This document shows positions 59,966 through 64,000 of a stretch of 64,000 nucleotides of DNA, piece by piece; position 1 is the first letter of the stretch; each line of letters opens with the position of its first letter. Both the position numbers and the translations under genes were made by a program. The DNA comes from Nissolia schottii (Eukaryota; Streptophyta; Magnoliopsida; Fabales; Fabaceae). Where the stretch lies: the NCBI GenBank assembly GCA_003254905.1, contig QANU01099176.1, positions 204,136 through 268,135 on the forward strand, in the 5' to 3' direction. The notes under the pieces were generated by a model that saw only the letters and a program-made list of their open reading frames with translations, was not told where the DNA came from and searched no databases.

Positions 59966-61207
59966 TTATGGAGAAGGAAGGAACTGTTGTTGTGGCGCGG
60001 GTTGGAACTGCTGTTGTGACCTCTGCAGAGGAGGCACATATCTTCTTTGTTGTTGTTGTGGGAGTGGTTTAGCTTGCGGTTGCGGATTAAGGGTATTAGC
60101 GTTTGTTACTCCATTTAAACGCCGAGTTATCCTTCCAGCCTGGGTTGTAGGTATTGCTGTAGGGATCATACCTCTGCTGGTTGGACTAGTGTGGCTTACC
60201 CGGGAACATGGCCGCAACTGTGGAAGTTTCATCCCTGAGTAGTGGACACTGCTCGGGAGAGTGAGAGATGCCATCGGGACAAAGAGAGCATACCGCTTGA
60301 GTTTGGTGTCCCATAGCCAGAACACTGACCATGTCTGCTAGTTTGTCAACTTTTTCAGTAAGAGACACAAACTCATGGTTTGGACGGTCAACAGAAACTT
60401 CATAAGCTCCTCTTGTATTCCGGTTTGCTCGCATCTCGTATCTAGAATGATCAGCCATCTCACTGATCAACTGTCTGGCTTCTTCCGGTGTTTTCCTATT
60501 CTTTAGAATACCACCAGCAGCCGAATCAATCCATTTCTGGTCCATGAGACTAAGACCTTCATAGAAGTGTTCCAGAAGTTGCACGTCAGTGAACCCGTGG
60601 TGTGGCACATGTCGCACAAACTTTGGAATCTCTCCTAATATTCTCCCAAGGTCTCATCAGGCCTCTGTTGGATTCCAGAAATTTCTTTCCGTAGAGCGGA
60701 TACTTGGCTAGCTGGGAAGTATTTTTCAAGAAACAGTTTCTTTAGGCCCAGCCAACTATTTACTGCTTGGTGAGGGATACTTTAATACCAGTCTCAGGCC
60801 GCATTCTCCAAAGAGAATGGAAAAGCTTTAAGCTTTACCAAATCAGGAGTGGCGAACTGAGATCTCATGGTGTTACAGGTCATCACAAACACCTTGAGGT
60901 GGCGGTGTGGGTTTTCTGACGGTAAGCCATGAAACTTGGGTAAATGATGTAAAAAGTTGGACTTTATTTCAAAGTCCATGGCATCGTCAGGGAAAACTAC
61001 ACTGGATGGCTCATAAGAGTAGTCAGGGGCGGCCAACTGGCCCCAAGTTTGGGCAGGGTTTGCCATGTTTCCTGTCACAGAAATAATATTATCAGTAGTA
61101 ACAGGAGGTTCTCTTTGTTGCCTCAATTCCCTCCTAATTCTCCTTAACGTTCTTTCGATTTCGGGATCAAAATTGGCTAAGGTAAGGTCAGGCAAGGAAC
61201 AAGTCAT
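59966..61207 (-). pseudogene. Athila-type gag
   Basis: Starts at ATG 61207 with MTCSLPDLTLANFDPEIERT. It includes FHGLPSENPHRHLKVF and LVKLKAFPFSL, the gag capsid motifs of this group. It then breaks by stop and frameshift at 60610-60800 and resumes as HHGFTDVQLLEHFYEGLS and AAGGILKNRKTPEEARQLI. A zinc-knuckle-like CSLC-PDGIS-H-SPEQ-C has one more residue between the second Cys and His than the usual CX2CX4HX4C. A Gln/Pro-rich end lies in a further frame. Confidence 0.82.
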
Positions 61208-61281
61208 ACATGAGAACTGAAACTAAATAACAAAAAGGAAAAAGAAATGGAGAGAGGTGAAAAGAGTTTGGCTAAATTGCT

Positions 61282-61299
61282 TCCCCGGCAACGGCTCCA
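61282..61299 (-). promoter_or_regulatory. Primer-binding site, tRNA-Asp type
   Basis: On the - strand TGGAGCCGTTGCCGGGGA begins 4 nt inside the LTR border. It matches the TGGCGCCGTTGCCGGGGA complement of tRNA-Asp used by Athila-type elements, with one mismatch. It fixes the orientation of the element and the inner border of the LTR. Confidence 0.85.
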
Positions 61300-61303
61300 A
61301 ATT

Positions 61304-62896
61304 TGACGCTCACCAAAACGTCGTTAGATTTTAGTGCGCGGCCAAATAATAATTTATAAACCAAGAAAACCCCAAAAACGTAGTAAAGAGGGTTAACCTA
61401 GGTCGTTTCCCAAAGAAGCAATTTAGAACCAATTAATAATTAAGTAAATCGGGGGGTTTTGTTGATGAAATTAAAAGAGATTAAAACGAGAGTAAAACAA
61501 TGATAAAAGCAATATCCTGCATACGGCATTACTAGATCAAGGATTAATTCTCATCGGTTCCTAATTAATTATTCATGGAAGGAAATGGTGTTTATTAGTT
61601 GAAATCTCTAACTAATATGCAATTTACTTAAGAAACTACGATCGTCAATCCCTTAAGCATTTGTTAATACAGGTATTAAAACTAAGATCTCAGCATTAAG
61701 ACCCATATTAATTAAGCACCAATTGCACACCTTAATCAAATCTGATTAGTTCTCCAAAAGTTCCTTAATCATAGTTAAATAAATCATACAATCGTCAAGA
61801 TTCATTAACTTAGATTTAACCTTAACTAATAACATGCAATCGCTATATCATTAATTAAGGGTGGAATGATTCATGCATAATCATTAAGCGCAAGACCTCA
61901 AATTAATCCAAAGCTAGAGTTACCGCATGCAAGATATTAAGAAACTACTCCTCCATGGTTGGAGGATTAAAACTCAAAGTAAGTAAAGAGAAAGAAAGAA
62001 GTAAATAAAGAGAAGGAAAGAGTAAATGACAATGGAGAAATGAAACAATAGAACCTGGAATTAATTCGGCAGAACTTCGTTACAAGTCTTGAAAGAAAAA
62101 GGCTTCTACAAAGCACTTTACTAACATAAACCTAAATGCTCAAAATGGAAATGTAAAAAGTGTAGAAATATGGAAGGAAAAGGAAGAGTTCTCAGCCTAG
62201 GAGAACTTGGGTGGATGGTGGAAGAGGTGATGCCAAAATGAATGCCTTGGCCCCCTATTTATAGGCTAAGGTTCAACAGGATCGCTCAGCGGTTTAGCAC
62301 CATCGCTGAGCGATTTGAGGCTTATCGCTGAGCGGTTTGGCGGTGGGGCTGAGCGGCTGAGTCAATTTAGGCGGCTTAAGCGGCTTCATTAAATGCACTG
62401 GTCAGCTTTTGCAGGGCGGCTCTGTATTCTGAGCTGGCGCCAAGCTGGCGCATCAAATGCGCCAGTGCAAGTTGGTACTTTCGCTGAGCAGCAAGGTGTT
62501 CATCGCTGAGCGGTTTGTTCATTATCGCTGAGCGTTTCCTTCAGCTTCGCTGAGCGATAGTTACTGTTTCGCTGGGAATTTCTTGTTTATCCGCTGAGCG
62601 GTGTTGTCTAAACTTGCCATTTTGCTTCTTTCCTCTTTTGTCCTTGGTCACATCTTCTCTTTACATCTTCAATGATCTTCTTGAACCTTCATTTCCTGAA
62701 ATTTTAAGATAGAAAACTCCAAAAGAAATATTAAATTCTAAGAGTAAAATAATGCCTAATCTTACCTTTTTCTTAATTTCTCTCAAAAGAGGACAATGTG
62801 TAAAAAACATATTGGTTAAGTGTTTAAACTCACACATTTAAGTATGCATTTGCTCACTTATAGAGTAATAACTTAGGGTACAAAATCTACTTATCA
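61304..62896 (-). mobile_element. 5' LTR of the Athila-type element
   Basis: On the - strand it starts TGATAAGTAGATTTTGTACC (62896) and ends GAGCGTCA (61304), giving TG...CA ends next to the primer-binding site. A TATA box lies at 62256-62263 in - orientation. Upstream of it, 62283-62601 has about nine CGCTSAGCG palindromes, exact CCGCTGAGCGG at 62591-62601. No second LTR copy exists to the left, so the element is not complete. Confidence 0.82.
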
Positions 62897-63749
62897 GAGG
62901 CAGAGAAATCAATCTACGGATTGGTCAAAACTTAGGGATAATCACCAGAGCTTCCCAACGCTATAGATAAGACAACAAGGTTATGAGTTAGGATCAATTC
63001 AACCCAAATCACTAATATTCACAAAATCTCAACCTAGGGTTTCAATAAATCAACTCATAGACATGAATAATCAAGTACTCAACTCAATCACAATACCAAC
63101 AAGAGATTGAAGTTAAGAAATTACCCTTGATGACCCAAGAGAAGAGAATTTTTGGGTAGCCCTAGGATCACCTCCAAAAACTCCAAGAGAGCTCCAATGG
63201 AGGTTCTAGAGAGAGAAAACAAGGAAGAATGATGATGATAATGAGGGTGTTGTGAAGGATTTGAAGTGATATGGAAGGTTTGGGAAGGATTTTGTGTTAG
63301 GGTTTTAACTTTTCTAAAGAGAATGAGGAGAAAATTGGGTTAGAGAAAGTTTTCAGCAAAAAATGAGCTTGTCATTTAAAACGCCCCAAGACTTGAGTCA
63401 TTCGAATGACCTGACCCGGGAACCCAAAAAATCACAAATTTTGTCAATTCATTCAAATGACTTATGGAGTCATTCGAATGACTCAACTTAATTGGCCTCA
63501 GGTATGAATTTTTCAGCATTCATTCGAATGACACTTGTTGTCATTTGAATGAATGAGACTTGGAACTAAAATATTAGCTGAAAATTGTCCCAAACTCAAC
63601 AAAATAAATGTTTTGATTAACTAAGCAAATAGATAGATAAATAGCTAATTAACATGAAATAAACTTAAAGTGTATATGTATATAAAATATTGTAACAACT
63701 AATTACACCATAGTATGACTATGCGTATTATGAGAATTAGGGTGTTACA
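62897..63749 (+). mobile_element. Large-LTR family relative, copy H, short form
   Basis: Ends AGAATTAGGGTGTTACA at 63749. GGGTAGCCCTAGGATCACCTCC-like sequence (63154-63175) matches the GGGTAACTCTAG..TCACC box of copy E, and about 240 bp later comes a GTCATTCGAATGAC cluster (exact at 63397-63410 and 63469-63482). The remaining distal part is only 190 bp against 1.2 kb or more elsewhere, so it is deleted or a separate subfamily. The left side is cut by the Athila-type LTR. Confidence 0.5.
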
Positions 63750-64000
63750 ACAAAATCCTAGCCAGTAAGGGATAATAATGCTAGCCCAGCACGTCAGCCA
63801 ACGTTTCTAGTTGTTTTTGGCTGTACCTCTTGGAAGGGGCATCCCTGGGATGCGACCCTTAGGTATGATGTTTGTGTTCATATTTCAATCATGCATTAGG
63901 AGACAGCTAGCCGAGGGATGTAGCTACCTAATGTGTGATGTTTACATTCAAAGCCTGGATTAGATAACTTCCCCCACTTTATTTTGATAATTTTATATTG
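63750..64000. repeat. Two-unit repeat at the right edge
   Basis: The phrases TATGATGTTTGTGTTCATA and TGTGATGTTTACATTCAAA, each preceded by a CCCTTAGG or CTACCTAAT-like word, suggest two diverged units of ~75 bp. The window ends here. No gene. Confidence 0.4.

Noticed and set aside
55752..61207. An endogenous pararetrovirus or other integrated virus
   Set aside because: Protease-RT-RNase H-integrase order, tRNA-Asp primer-binding site and LTR identify a Ty3/gypsy retrotransposon; no movement or coat protein motifs.

Overview
This window looks like nuclear DNA from a flowering plant, most likely a legume. Host genes are sparse and contain introns, and nearly everything else is plant transposable elements: Ty3/gypsy Athila-type and Ty1/copia LTR elements, LINEs, a tRNA-derived SINE, and hAT-, CACTA- and Mutator-like DNA elements. 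Spacers are AT-rich. The legume assignment is an impression from repeat style, not a proof.

Only two host genes are convincing. The first is a short proline-rich membrane protein on the + strand (6986-7444). The second is a GROWTH-REGULATING FACTOR transcription factor on the - strand (19449-21032, three coding exons, 397 aa). The GRF carries QLQ and WRC domains and an intact miR396 target site at 20504-20525.

The rest is layered transposon debris. From 1 to 6.1 kb there is a tandem repeat, a hAT element (1728-2840), a CACTA end and foldback MITEs. From 9.1 to 17.9 kb, three copies of one large-LTR family (2.8-3.6 kb, ends TGTAACA...TGTTACA) sit in and beside each other, with a Ty1/copia remnant between. 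A foldback element made of six hairpins lies at 18453-18921, just beyond the GRF 3' end. An Athila-like solo LTR (23202-24654) has a perfect target duplication. From 25 to 40 kb, further solo LTRs of the large family, a SINE and a broken LINE are nested. Another broken LINE, itself hit by a MITE, spans 45.9-48.3 kb. From 53 to 63 kb lies a decayed Athila-type element on the - strand, with one LTR, a primer-binding site, gag, protease, reverse transcriptase, RNase H and integrase; its 3' LTR was not found.

The most unusual signal is inside the LTRs. Copies of the large-LTR family carry, at the same place about 1.0-1.3 kb from the LTR start, clusters of one of three short palindromes (CCGCTSAGCGG, GTCATTCGAATGAC, TTCCGCGGA). 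The first also clusters just upstream of the TATA box in two Athila-type LTRs. The same large LTRs share a conserved box that leads into a tiny ORF, acidic in three of the copies. One copy carries an extra ~0.5 kb GC-rich ORF at that spot. All coordinates, frames and repeats were read by eye. Family names rest on motif recognition, without database searches.
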